Counted from the first letter of the stretch, positions 33,765-42,477 are shown. The stretch: DNA of 64,000 bases from Sporomusa ovata DSM 2662 (GCF_000445445.1 NZ_ASXP01000001.1:604501-668500); one strand, 5' to 3'. Program-made: numbers and translations. Notes: a model not told the origin generated them from the sequence alone.

Positions 33765-35444
33765 GTGAATCACGCGAGCTTGGCAATATTATGCGCGGTA
33801 GCCGGAATGTTTTGTATGATTCTTGTTTACAGTTATCTTTACGTTCTATACCGCGAACGTTATATGGGGATTTGGATCATAACCTGGGTCGCCTTTTCCG
33901 TGCGGCTGGTTCTTTTTGACTCTGGGATACTTGATTGGAAACAATCGCTGACCGGATTTATTATCTTTCAAATAACGTATAACAGCACAATCCTATTGTT
34001 TCTGTGGGGCCAATATCTTTTTGTCGGCAGACCGTTCAACCGTTGGTGGGTGTACGGCGCCGCCGCCGTGACCGTAGTCAGCATTACCGCTGCTTTCCTG
34101 GATTTACCCTTTTGGTTTAAACATGCTTTTCCCGCCATATTCGCCGGCATAATCCTGATCACTATTGGTCGTTCTTTTATACATGATTTAAAACTAAAGG
34201 GCATCGGCAGCCGCATTACCGGCTATGCCTTTATCCTCTGGGGCCTGCTTACCGCCAGCACCCTGTATACCCTCGGTTTAGGATTGCCCTGGATACCTTC
34301 CGCGAATTATGCCCTTGGCGGAATATTACGGCTAGTTATTGCCTCTGGTACGTTAATTGTGTATTTTGAAAAAAACCGCGCCGATTTGCTTGAGCGGGAA
34401 GCTTACTTTCGGCTGTTAACGGAAGGTGCAGTAGATATCATCTACCGTTACCGGCTTTTACCTGAGCCTAAATTGGAGTATATCAGTCCGTCCGTACTTC
34501 CCATCACCGGCTATAGTGCCGGTGAATATTATGACGATGCCGGCTTGCTGCGTAGTTTGATTCATCCTGATGATCTGCCTGCGTATGAGGCTTTCATTAA
34601 CGCCACGGGCGAATATAGTTCTTTGCCTCTTTCGCTGCGTTTAATTCGCAAAGATAACCATATAATATGGATTGAGAATAAGTGTGTTTCCCACTATGAC
34701 GAAAAAGGAAATCTGCTTTACCTTGACGGCATTATCCGGGATGTTACCGCCCGTAAAGAACGGGAGCGCCTTGCCACCCGTGTTGACAAGCTGAATATGG
34801 CGGGAGCGATGGCTGTCAGTGTCGCCCATGAAATACGCAACCCTTTAACAACGGTTTGCGGCTATTTGCAAATAATGGCCCGTGAGGCTGAGTTACATAA
34901 GTATGAAAATCGTTTGGTTTTAATGTTGGAAGAACTGAACCGTGCTAATACCATTATCAGCGAATACCTCTTATTAGCCAAAGATAAACGGATTGAACTG
35001 AAAAACCACTGTTTGAATACATTAATAAAAAAAATATCCCCTTTAATTGAGGCTGACGCCGCCGCCGTTAATGTCGCTGTAAGTCTTAAATTACAAGAAT
35101 TACCCACGCTTGCTCTGGATGAAAATGAAATCCGCCAGTTGATACTGAATTTAGTACGTAACAGTTTGGAGGCCATGCCAAGGGGGGGCATACTTGTTAT
35201 CGGAACAAGTTTTGAAAAAAAGAAAGTTGTCTTGTGGGTGCAAGATCAGGGTATCGGTATGCCGGATGATATCCTACAAAACCTAGGAACACCATTTTTA
35301 ACGACGAAGGATACTGGCACGGGATTGGGTCTACCAATTTGCTACCGCATTGCCACCCGACACCATGCCACCATTGATGTAAAAACCGGAAATCAAGGCA
35401 CGACTTTCTTGATTCACTTTAGTCTATCGCATTTTGTCGCCTGA
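33765..35444 (+). CDS. Membrane PAS sensor histidine kinase
   Basis: A 559-residue kinase. The first 205 residues contain about seven hydrophobic helices, similar to 7TM sensor modules. A PAS domain (about 215-330) is followed by HisKA with the phospho-His in VSVAHEIRNPLTTVCGYLQIM (about 352-372) and HATPase_c (NEIRQLILNLVRNSLEAMPRGG, DQGIGMP, TKDTGTGLGL). No response regulator lies nearby, so it resembles KinA/KinD-type orphan kinases of spore formers. GTG 33765 follows AAGGTGA. Confidence 0.85.
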   Translation: MNHASLAILCAVAGMFCMILVYSYLYVLYRERYMGIWIITWVAFSVRLVLFDSGILDWKQSLTGFIIFQITYNSTILLFLWGQYLFVGRPFNRWWVYGAAAVTVVSITAAFLDLPFWFKHAFPAIFAGIILITIGRSFIHDLKLKGIGSRITGYAFILWGLLTASTLYTLGLGLPWIPSANYALGGILRLVIASGTLIVYFEKNRADLLEREAYFRLLTEGAVDIIYRYRLLPEPKLEYISPSVLPITGYSAGEYYDDAGLLRSLIHPDDLPAYEAFINATGEYSSLPLSLRLIRKDNHIIWIENKCVSHYDEKGNLLYLDGIIRDVTARKERERLATRVDKLNMAGAMAVSVAHEIRNPLTTVCGYLQIMAREAELHKYENRLVLMLEELNRANTIISEYLLLAKDKRIELKNHCLNTLIKKISPLIEADAAAVNVAVSLKLQELPTLALDENEIRQLILNLVRNSLEAMPRGGILVIGTSFEKKKVVLWVQDQGIGMPDDILQNLGTPFLTTKDTGTGLGLPICYRIATRHHATIDVKTGNQGTTFLIHFSLSHFVA

Positions 35445-35472
35445 CGCTCTCTCCCCCGCTGAGCGTTTTTTT
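35445..35472 (+). terminator. Terminator of the histidine kinase gene
   Basis: CGCTC and GAGCG flank an 11-base loop and are followed by seven T residues immediately after the stop codon. Confidence 0.75.
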
Positions 35473-35558
35473 CCCCGATCTAAGTTTCCGCAGACCAAAA
35501 TAAACAAAAAAGCGGAGATTACGGGAAATTTTATTCCCGCAATAGGAGGCATGTGCCA

Positions 35559-35669
35559 ATGGGGAAGGTTCTCGAAGGCTTCAATCGAAGTTTTGCTCGC
35601 AAAAAGGCTCAACTAACAGCTCCCAGCTGCCAGTTGAGCCACAAAATTATCTACGCGCAAAATTTTTGA
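35559..35669 (+). CDS. Putative small protein (36 residues)
   Basis: AGGAGG lies 9 bases before ATG 35559. The frame reads MGKVLEGFNRSFARKKAQL and then crosses a 9-bp inverted repeat (GGCTCAACT at 35606 with AGTTGAGCC at 35632), which could instead be a transcript-end hairpin. A real peptide may end in a shorter, now altered C-terminus. Confidence 0.35.
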   Translation: MGKVLEGFNRSFARKKAQLTAPSCQLSHKIIYAQNF

Positions 35670-35737
35670 TTGCCTCAGAAGAATGAAATCGCGGGCTGCC
35701 CAGCTATGGGAATTTCTATAGGTCATTTTCTACTAAG

Positions 35738-36003
35738 GATACAAGGGGAAGGTTCGCTCTGTTTCCGTGAGTGAGGATTGACCATATTGATTATGACTCT
35801 TGTCAATATTCTCATTTATTCGAAACAAGTGAAAGAAAATAAGCTATTTATTGGCGAAAAGAGATAATGGACTTTTTTGGTAATACTACTGATCTTTTCA
35901 GTGGTTGCCGAATGATGTTAGCAATAATGTTTGCTGGCATTATCATGCAGAAAGGGGAGAGATTTTTGTGACAGAAGATGTAATAAAAGAAGAACAAGCT
36001 AAT
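35738..36003 (+). repeat. Dispersed repeat, copy C, leading into a complete small gene
   Basis: The longest, best preserved copy. It supplies the 230-base leader, the AAAGGGGAGAG ribosome site and first codons of the 68-residue protein. The preserved leader suggests that the mobile or duplicated unit is a promoter-leader-gene cassette. Confidence 0.75.
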
Positions 36004-36174
36004 TCAAAAAAGGTGAGCTGGGAAGCTTTCGTAAAGCAAGATGCGCTTAACTTTATGATGGCTCATAACTTACAGGCCATAACGGTTGATGATGGTGCCG
36101 GTAAGAAGGGCGTCATTAAACGGACAAGCAAAGGCGATTTTTCCGTACAGATTACTTCCAACGAAATATTGTAA
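35968..36174 (+). CDS. Small hypothetical protein (68 residues), repeat-associated
   Basis: GTG 35968 follows AAAGGGGAGAG. The product (MTEDVIKEEQANSKKVSWEA...) has a helical N-terminal half and a basic, glycine-rich second half ending ...SVQITSNEIL. No family recognised. A truncated sibling with the same leader exists at 31332. A stem-loop lies 9 bases after its stop. Confidence 0.6.
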   Translation: MTEDVIKEEQANSKKVSWEAFVKQDALNFMMAHNLQAITVDDGAGKKGVIKRTSKGDFSVQITSNEIL

Positions 36175-36183
36175 AAAAGCGAT

Positions 36184-36216
36184 ACCCCATAGGTGGCGAC
36201 GAGCTACCTATGGGGT
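36184..36216 (+). terminator. Stem-loop after the repeat-associated small gene
   Basis: ACCCCATAGGT and ACCTATGGGGT form an 11-bp stem; only a short T-rich stretch follows. Confidence 0.6.
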
Positions 36217-36291
36217 GCAGTTTATCATCCGCTATTAAACTTTCCGGGAGGTAGTCTTTTTGTTACCGGTAAAATAGGTGGCTGTTTTCTT

Positions 36292-36465
36292 ATGATGCTT
36301 GGCATGAAAAAAGGCCAAAGTATCCTTGAGTTAATGGATAATAGCGAAATCAAAGCTGTTGTTTCTGAAATTCGGAGCCTATCGGCGGTTTTACTAGAAT
36401 TTCAAAAAAGCGTCTGGGCAGAGTTTAAAGAGTTAGGCTTCGAAAAACATGAGACTCTGAAATAG
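36292..36465 (+). CDS. Small hypothetical protein (57 residues)
   Basis: The frame from ATG 36292 reads MMLGMKKGQSILELMDNSEI and is helical throughout. AGGTGG lies 15 bases upstream; an extension to GTG 36193 would begin within a hairpin and is less likely. No family recognised. Confidence 0.35.
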   Translation: MMLGMKKGQSILELMDNSEIKAVVSEIRSLSAVLLEFQKSVWAEFKELGFEKHETLK

Positions 36466-36525
36466 TAACTGTTCTACGATTTTTATTTAACGGCAGCAAG
36501 ATAAGTGATAAAGGGGATCGGCGTT

Positions 36526-36954
36526 ATGAATAGCAGCTTTCCGCCGCTATTCATTCTATGGAATTTAGCTGCATTTCTGATGGTTATGCTGGACAAGCGC
36601 CGGGCTCGCAGGAATGAGTGGCGCATTCGTGAGCAAACTTTTTTCGTTTGTGCTGCAGCTTTTGGAGCGTCAGGGATTTTGCTGGGCATGTACGTTTTCC
36701 GCCATAAGACACGTCATCGATATGCTGACTGCCGCCAAACCGGGGAGATTCACTACGGCTTTACACAATTTCGGCCCCACTACTATCAGTACGCACAACA
36801 AAACAAAGCGACCATGCATATCGAACATAAACCGGGCTATGCGGTTGAAGTAGATTGGGCTGGTGTTACGCTTTCTGATATTGACAACAGTACTGGTGAG
36901 ATACAAAAGGCATATCTGTTTGTCGGCGCTCTCCCTTGTAGTGGCTACGCTTGA
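36526..36954 (+). pseudogene. DUF1294 membrane protein gene truncated and fused to an IS21 istA fragment
   Basis: From ATG 36526 about 65 residues are DUF1294-like (WNLAAFLMVMLDKRRARRNE, two hydrophobic helices). At about 36720 the frame passes into an internal piece of an IS21-type transposase: HIEHKPGYAVEVDWAG, holding a catalytic Asp, and GEIQKAYLFVGALPCSGYA. The rest of istA and istB is absent. The chimera ends where a group II intron 3' end begins. Confidence 0.7.
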
Positions 36955-36975
36955 CCCGTTGACTTAGGTTAACAT
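36952..36975 (+). other. Fragment of group II intron 3' end (domain VI tail)
   Basis: TGACCCGTTGACTTAGG and the following TTAAC are identical to 42733-42754, which is the end of a recognisable intron domain V-VI. Domain V is absent here. Confidence 0.45.
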
Positions 36976-37024
36976 TGGTGGTGACGAAAAAAGGAAGCAA
37001 CCTGGTAACCGGAGTAAGCGCAAA

Positions 37025-37846
37025 TTATTGTTTGGATTGCCGATGCATTTTTGGTATATATGTTTCGAAAATACGGTTCATCATATCTACATAGGTTATC
37101 CGAGGGGCGACTGCAATGTTTTCATTTGCCCTCTTACCCGTGATAATCAGAGCAGTTTCTGTAGCTACAATTGCTCCGCTTAAGCAGGCAGCGCCAGCAT
37201 TGGTGGAAATATGGTTGCATTTGCCAGACATAAAGTCGATTAATACTTCGCTGTGATGTTCTTCCAGCAATTGGTCATATGGAACACAGTGGGTTGTACG
37301 AGCAACAGGATCAGCTGGAACACAATAAAATTCTTCCATGGTCATGCCTTGTGGATCAAATATGACCATAAAAGTTCCAAAGTCAGGAATAGGAGCGGAA
37401 ATATTTATGATCCCCATTTTTCTGGCTAGCTGGGCGAACATAACTTTATAGTCGATGCCGCAGTAATCAATGGCATCAATTACAATGTCACTGCCTTGCA
37501 TAAATTCAGCAAGTCCTTCCTCGGTTGCCGGGGATTGTTCATAGACAGTAAGTTTTAAAAATGGATTGATTTCTTTTAGCATTTCCGCAGTGGCAGCTGC
37601 TTTATTTCGACCGATATTAGCAACCATAGCAGCAAATTGGCGGTTCATATCAGGTTCATCAAACACTCCGGGATCCATAATAGCCAGTTCGCCAATGCCA
37701 AAACGTGCTAACGTAGCGGCCTGAATACCGCCCACTCCGCCTACTCCGGCAACTGCGACTTTGGCATTACGTAATTTTTCTTGTTGCTGGGGCGTAAATA
37801 AACCGATATTTCGTTGATAAACTTGAGTGTAATCCATATTGTTCAC
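37025..37846 (-). CDS. ThiF/MoeB-family adenylyltransferase (E1-like)
   Basis: A 273-residue Rossmann protein of the ThiF/HesA/MoeB group, which adenylates C-termini of small sulfur carrier proteins or tRNA. The ATP motif GVGGVGGIQAATLARFGIG starts near residue 33, and MNRQFAA with a conserved Arg follows. No CxxC zinc pair is seen, so it is not a classic MoeB. No sulfur carrier gene is adjacent, and the partner is unknown. The 3.0-kb insertion sequence begins 150 bases upstream of its start. Confidence 0.8.
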   Translation of the reverse strand: MNNMDYTQVYQRNIGLFTPQQQEKLRNAKVAVAGVGGVGGIQAATLARFGIGELAIMDPGVFDEPDMNRQFAAMVANIGRNKAAATAEMLKEINPFLKLTVYEQSPATEEGLAEFMQGSDIVIDAIDYCGIDYKVMFAQLARKMGIINISAPIPDFGTFMVIFDPQGMTMEEFYCVPADPVARTTHCVPYDQLLEEHHSEVLIDFMSGKCNHISTNAGAACLSGAIVATETALIITGKRANENIAVAPRITYVDMMNRIFETYIPKMHRQSKQ

Positions 37847-38066
37847 ATCCCTCTTCTAATAATTAAAGTTTTAATGTTGTATCTGAGATTAATTTTATTA
37901 CAAAATCGCCACACAGTGTTGTTTCGTAAATATTTAATAATTCTATTCAGTATTGTAAAACCATTCTCCTTAATATATAAGAGCAGTTCTCTGGTGTAGC
38001 TGCTCGCTATTTTTGTCCTTGCCTTGCTCGCGACATGTGCCAAAATCTGCCCGGCATTTTTGCCGC

Positions 38067-38121
38067 ATAACGATCTAAAAATTGGCATCTCTCGGCAGAT
38101 ACCAATTTTTAGGTCGTTATG
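38067..38121. terminator. Strong stem-loop at the 3' end of the IS operon
   Basis: CATAACGATCTAAAAATTGG and the near-complement CCAATTTTTAGGTCGTTATG face each other across a short loop, overlapping the ATPase stop. Confidence 0.75.
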
Positions 38122-38917
38122 GAAGTTCACTCTCAATGACGAGATGAATCAAATGCTCATCAATAAGCTTTTTGTTTCGTTGCGCCGCACTCAGTAAGCT
38201 GTGCATACAGACTTTGTTAACGGCACGAAACGCGCCGGATGAATATTTGTAGATTTCATCAATGGCTTTATCTGTAAAGATGTCCTGCTGCCCATCGGCA
38301 TAAACAAGATGCGCTTTGATGTAGCCTTCTGTTTGCGAACGATCAAGGAACGGCAGATTGCATTTTAAATCGATTCTTTGGCGAACAGCGGCATAAACCT
38401 GTAGATTCAGCTTATCCCACAATTCATTCTGACCTGCGAGGATAAGCGCCATTGGATTTTGCGAATCCATTTGGTAATTTAACATGAACCGGATTTCTTC
38501 CAGGGTTTCACGTTTTAAAAGATGTGCCTCATCCACGATGGTGAGAACTTTCTTGTGCTTGACCTCACGCATGTATTCAAGCTGTCGATGCAGGCTAAGT
38601 TTCGCGTCACCACGATAGAATTTTCCCTCGGCGCCAAGCTGCTGTAGAAGTCCGTTATAAAACCAGCGCGGTGTCAGCTGTGAATCAGAAAGATAGAGCA
38701 CAAGATATTCTTCCGGGTCCAAGCTTTTCGAAAGCCTTCGGATCAGCGTTGTTTTTCCACATCCAACCTCGGCAGTAACCACGGCAAACAGTTGATTTTC
38801 CGCAGCGTAACAAAGCCTGCCAAGGCTTTCATTCACAGCATCTGACATATATAGGCTGTCTACCGGAATGCTGTTGGTAAAGGGCGTATGCTTCATGGAA
38901 AAGAATGCTTTATACAT
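38117..38917 (-). CDS. IS-encoded AAA ATPase (ExeA/TniB-like)
   Basis: A 266-residue ATPase assisting target selection or strand transfer by the neighbouring transposase. Walker A is TAEVGCGKTT (about residues 48-57) and Walker B is VLTIVDEAHLL. The opening MYKAFFSMKHTPFTNSIP is typical of ExeA-like proteins, which are often transposition-associated. It overlaps the transposase gene by 8 bases. It appears intact. Confidence 0.85.
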   Translation of the reverse strand: MYKAFFSMKHTPFTNSIPVDSLYMSDAVNESLGRLCYAAENQLFAVVTAEVGCGKTTLIRRLSKSLDPEEYLVLYLSDSQLTPRWFYNGLLQQLGAEGKFYRGDAKLSLHRQLEYMREVKHKKVLTIVDEAHLLKRETLEEIRFMLNYQMDSQNPMALILAGQNELWDKLNLQVYAAVRQRIDLKCNLPFLDRSQTEGYIKAHLVYADGQQDIFTDKAIDEIYKYSSGAFRAVNKVCMHSLLSAAQRNKKLIDEHLIHLVIESELP

Positions 38918-40256
38918 TTGGCGTTAGTCCCTTTGCCATGCTGCTAAAGCTTGTCGCAATGGTGGCTTTAGGCTGTACTGATTTGTTTTTTAATCCCTCC
39001 AGCATGCGTGAACTCTGGGCGGTTACCTTTTCTAGTGTTTCAGGAAACAATTCCACTTGCCGGCAGTTTTCTCCAATTTGCAGCCGTTTGGCTTTAAACG
39101 CGGGAAAATCGGTATGATGAATTTCTAATTCGTCCTGCCAGGTAGGATCATAGAGGACTTCGACCTTGCGGCCAATCAGTTTCATGCTCACTTCATATTT
39201 ACTGCCATTGAAGCTGATACAGCCGGTTTTGTCTACCTCACGTTCCTCCGTATGCAAAAATGCCTCACGGCAAGCTTCGATGTCTGGAAATCTAAGCGCC
39301 TTTTTATCGGTTAGGTAAGCAATTTCCGGTGATACTCCGTCAAGTCCGGCATGTGGATCCTTATGGTACTTTTCCTGTATCCACAAATCAAGGTAATGAT
39401 TGAGTTCTTCCAGGCTTTGCGGTTTTTGTAAGGAAGCCTCAGCAAGAAAAGAATCCAAGCGGCGATTGAACCTTTCAATTTTACCTTTCCCTTCGGGATG
39501 GTACGGCCGCGCATGAAGAAGCTTAATGCCAAGTTTTGCGCATGCCTTGGTCAGCCAGTTGCTGCGATATTGTTTACCATTATCCACATAGACAGCATCC
39601 GGCAATCCGTGTGTTAAGATGGCGTCTCTGAGCGTATCTTCAATGATGTCGAGCTTCTGGTTTTCATAGAACTTCGCACTAACAATGAAACGTGTGGCAT
39701 CGTCAATCCAAGCAGCAAGGTAAACCTGCTTTTTGGCATCATCCTTGCCAATTGGCAAATATGGTCCATACTTGATATCCCCTTGGTAAAGCATACCGCG
39801 ATGCGGCTTGGCAAAACGGCGAGCTGCCGGGCTTGTTTTGGAATACATACGAATTTGCCGCATACCAAATCCTGCTTTTTGCAAATGACGCTGCAAGGTG
39901 CTGCGGCTAATGGTATCCTTTGGAACAACGCCTTCAAGCTCAAGGATTTGGATGATGTCCCGCACACTCCGGGACGGACATTCCCGCCGAAGCGTAATCG
40001 CAGCCTCAACAATATCTGCATAACCTTCCGGCAGTGCAAAAGCTGTTTTGGGAACGGTTGTCTTGGGTTTCAAACCCTCAAAACCGTCCGCTTGATAAGC
40101 CGTTAGCCATCGCCCAATGGTGCGATACGATTTGCCAGTATGCCAGGCAACCTCTTTCTTCTTGCTAATGAGTAAGGACGGATCGAGTGCCGCATCAAGC
40201 AAAGAACTGATGATTTCAAAACGCTTTGCGGCGATTTCTTCTGCTGATTTTATCAC
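38910..40256 (-). CDS. DDE transposase (rve integrase core)
   Basis: A transposase of about 448 residues. The N-terminal helix-turn-helix (KSYRTIGRWLTAYQADGFEGL) is followed by the integrase core with the catalytic triad Asp163, Asp228 and Glu264 (numbered from TTG 40265) in YQGDIKYG, VYVDNGKQY and EGKGKIERFNR. A C-terminal Mu-like beta domain follows. GTG 40256 has GAAGGGAG ten bases upstream, better than TTG 40265. All catalytic residues are present. Confidence 0.88.
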   Translation of the reverse strand: MIKSAEEIAAKRFEIISSLLDAALDPSLLISKKKEVAWHTGKSYRTIGRWLTAYQADGFEGLKPKTTVPKTAFALPEGYADIVEAAITLRRECPSRSVRDIIQILELEGVVPKDTISRSTLQRHLQKAGFGMRQIRMYSKTSPAARRFAKPHRGMLYQGDIKYGPYLPIGKDDAKKQVYLAAWIDDATRFIVSAKFYENQKLDIIEDTLRDAILTHGLPDAVYVDNGKQYRSNWLTKACAKLGIKLLHARPYHPEGKGKIERFNRRLDSFLAEASLQKPQSLEELNHYLDLWIQEKYHKDPHAGLDGVSPEIAYLTDKKALRFPDIEACREAFLHTEEREVDKTGCISFNGSKYEVSMKLIGRKVEVLYDPTWQDELEIHHTDFPAFKAKRLQIGENCRQVELFPETLEKVTAQSSRMLEGLKNKSVQPKATIATSFSSMAKGLTPNV

Positions 40257-40295
40257 AGATAACAACTCCCTTCTTTTAAAAGAGAGTATATACCC

Positions 40296-40760
40296 TTACC
40301 CCGGCGGCACCAAGGCAAACTGGGTGGCAGGATAGAAATCGCTAGCGCAGAGCAATGGCGTGACAAGAATGGACCAACGGCGAATCTTTCGGCGAAGGAT
40401 TGCAAGCAGGGGTTCACCAAACAGAGGAACTTTTTTCGCACATGCGGCATGAAGCAAAGTTTCTATATATGGTGCTGAAGCCGAAAATTCAGCTTTCCAT
40501 CTGCGTATGGTTGAGTCATCAGCGGGGCAAGTCATGAGCGATTTATCATCAACGACATCTTGCATAACCGAAGCTTCATAATGTTTATATGGCCTTACGA
40601 AACTCGGCAGTTCGGTATGCAGCCGCTGACATTTAGCACAATACCCACGAGGCACTGCAAGAGCCACACGAATGCCGCAACGAAGCTTCACGTAACGGAC
40701 TCTGTGGTCATGACAAGAAAGAGGAGTGCTACAATGAGGACAAACGGAAAGAATCTTACT
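40296..40760 (-). CDS. DUF6431-type zinc-ribbon protein of the IS, start codon not evident
   Basis: The frame reads ILSVCPHCSTPLSCHDHRVR, then CGIRVALAVPRGYCAKCQRL and CPADDSTIRRWKAEF, and ends at 40296. The Cys pairs suggest a zinc ribbon, and STIRRW a helix-turn-helix; such proteins accompany this transposase/ATPase pair. No ATG, GTG or TTG lies at the expected beginning near 40760; the first in-frame GTG is 40691, after the first Cys pair. It may be inactivated or use an unusual start. Confidence 0.55.
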   Translation of the reverse strand, partial: SKILSVCPHCSTPLSCHDHRVRYVKLRCGIRVALAVPRGYCAKCQRLHTELPSFVRPYKHYEASVMQDVVDDKSLMTCPADDSTIRRWKAEFSASAPYIETLLHAACAKKVPLFGEPLLAILRRKIRRWSILVTPLLCASDFYPATQFALVPPG

Positions 40761-40836
40761 TGAAACTAAAAATATGCGTATTAATATTGAAATGTATCTC
40801 GTAACGTGATAATATGACCATGTTGTTTATTTTGGT

Positions 40837-40878
40837 AACCACGGTACGGGATTGAGGGATCCTCGCCGTGGTTTTTTC
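40837..40878 (+). terminator. Plus-strand terminator inside the IS right end
   Basis: AACCACGG and CCGTGGTT are 8-bp arms with T6 following on the plus strand. It lies upstream of the IS operon and points outward, toward the right end of the element, so it would stop plus-strand transcription. Confidence 0.65.
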
Positions 40879-41134
40879 ATTTTCACCCCGGTACCAGCTA
40901 ATACTGGCATTATACACCTAAAAAATGAGGCAAAACAAGAGAGCAACCTTCAACATTCATGGACAAAAGTACTGAGCAAGGCATGGTTATTGAAGGTTAG
41001 CAGCTACACTCTGGCCTCATCCGATGAAAAACAAAGTTGATCTAGATCTAATATAAATTGTTGAGATACTGCAAAATCAAAGTTTCTTTGCCTAACTTAC
41101 TCCCAGGAAGAATGCCGGAAAAGAAAAATCCTAT

Positions 41135-41800
41135 CTATTCAAATCTTTCCGTCAATACGGCAGTCAGAGGTTTACTCATATCCAAGAACAAGAAAATGAC
41201 ATCGGATTTTTTTATACAATAATCACGCAAATGAGCATGTACTTCCTTTAATGTTTGGGCAGTATCACCATAATTAATGATTTCAATTTGAGCTACATTA
41301 AATACAGAATCATAAGAAACATCTATAATTAATTCGTCGACTCCACTTTGTGTCTCAGGCAAACTTACCGCCAACAATTCTGTATTGATCCCTATAGCTT
41401 TGTAAAGAGCAGATATTTACTTTTCATGTCTGGCAGGAGAATATATTTTACTGGAGAATAATCATTAAGCAATTTGAATCGAACCAATACACTGACTTTT
41501 TGACTGAATACCCCTGTTATTTCCTTGAAGTCTAAATCGCTTGGCGCTAGTCTAAGCAACAGCGGTAGAACTGCCAGGTGCTTTGAACTTCACCCCCCGT
41601 GTCCAACGACCCTACTGCTGCCATCTTCGACTGCCACGGCTGAATAAAGCAACCCTGATTGATTTGCTTCAATCAATTTTTCGGGATAATAAATAAAATC
41701 CAGATACGAGTAACCGTAAGCTGCGTAAGCGCAACGCGCAACCGCGATGGCATCCTTACTTTCAAATGACCTTATTTTAATAGATTCTGGTGATATTCAC
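41135..41800 (-). pseudogene. Frameshifted GNAT acetyltransferase gene (ATPase-linked type)
   Basis: Read from the right, the minus strand gives SIKIRSFESKDAIAVARCAY, then YSYLDFIYYPEKLIEANQSG and VEDGSSRVVGHGG before a stop. Similarity resumes after shifts (ALYKAIGINTELLAVSLPET, IIDVSYDSVFNVAQIEIINY, IFLFLDMSKPLTAVLTERF). This order matches GNAT modules of larger regulatory acetyltransferases. At least two frameshifts and one stop disable it. It lies just beyond the IS target duplication. Confidence 0.6.
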
Positions 41801-41868
41801 ATACCACTGGACACGGTTCTAATCGACAACAATCTAATCTTGAAGGATAATGGTCTTGTGTGATTTCT

Positions 41869-41940
41869 ATGCCAAGAATGCTAGGCAACTAAGTAAAACA
41901 GGCATTTATCATATAATGTTACGTGGTAATGAGCCTTCCT
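41869..41940 (+). pseudogene. RAYT transposase N-terminal remnant
   Basis: ATG 41869 reads MPR; after a one-base deletion the next frame gives NARQLSKTGIYHIMLRGNE, the N-terminus of a REP-associated transposase. Nothing of the catalytic part follows. A REP-like GGACACGGTTCT stretch precedes it. Confidence 0.6.
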
Positions 41941-41942
41941 CA

Positions 41943-42202
41943 TTAATTATAGGAAAATTGCTTAAGCGATAATATAGTGGAAATAGCATGTTTGTATACG
42001 AGTTGTTGTTTCCCTTCAGTTTCTAAGATAACAGTGAAACTATCGAATCCCTTAACTAAACTTTTAATTGGAAATCCGTTTACCAAACGAATAATAACGG
42101 GGATATTCTTGTTTATTGCTTGATTTAAAAAGTTGTCTTGTAAATTTAATTTTCCTTTTGTGTAGATGCCGAAGTTACGCTAGCGTTAGGGTTAGTATTC
42201 AT
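41943..42202 (-). pseudogene. hfq: Hfq-like RNA chaperone gene with an early frameshift
   Basis: GGGGAGG lies 5 bases before ATG 42202. The frame reads MNTNPNASVTSASTQKEN and stops; one base over, it continues LNLQDNFLNQAINKNIPVII, then RLVNGFPIKSLVKGFDSFTV and the Sm2-like KQQLVYKHAIST. The second part matches Hfq across the entire Sm fold. A single-base change in the A-rich GGAAAATTAAA explains the break. Hfq proteins of this lineage carry a similar N-terminal extension only rarely, so this is probably a second, lost copy. Confidence 0.75.
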
Positions 42203-42304
42203 AAAAACCTCCCCAAAAGTCTTACAATAATAGGTAATAAAGATATTACTTCGTGGTTTAACTATAAATTACCTTTTAGTATCTCTGGGTTTTACATAGA
42301 CCGA

Positions 42305-42415
42305 CTAGTATGTAGTAGTATCAAAAAAAGCACGAGCAACAGCCAGTGCCAATATAGCAAGAGCTAAAAATAGTATGAATCGGACTAAAAGATAAAGTTT
42401 GAAAAAGTTTAGCAT
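42305..42415 (-). CDS. Possible single-pass membrane peptide (36 residues)
   Basis: ATG 42415 reads MLNFFKLYLLVRFILFLALA and continues hydrophobic before a short polar tail. No ribosome site is visible and no family is recognised. It lies between the hfq remnant and intron debris, so it may be chance. Confidence 0.25.
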   Translation of the reverse strand: MLNFFKLYLLVRFILFLALAILALAVARAFFDTTTY

Positions 42416-42477
42416 GATTGAAATTACATCAATGAAGATATATAATTTAGATGTCAAATTTAGTTCACTTTCTTTGG

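Larger units (their letters stand above)
37995..41008 (-). mobile_element. Complete insertion sequence of the DDE transposase/AAA ATPase/DUF6431 type, with target duplication
   Basis: The element is 3,014 bp. Its ends are TGTAGCTGCT at 37995 and the inverse AGCAGCTACA ending at 41008. Both ends contain inner repeats such as GCCTTGCTC and TTTTGTCC, likely transposase sites. It is flanked by the 6-bp duplication CTCTGG (37989-37994 and 41009-41014). Three minus-strand genes lie inside: DUF6431, DDE transposase and AAA ATPase. 5'-TGT...ACA-3' ends and an ATPase partner are reminiscent of Mu/Tn7/IS21-type transposition. Confidence 0.88.
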
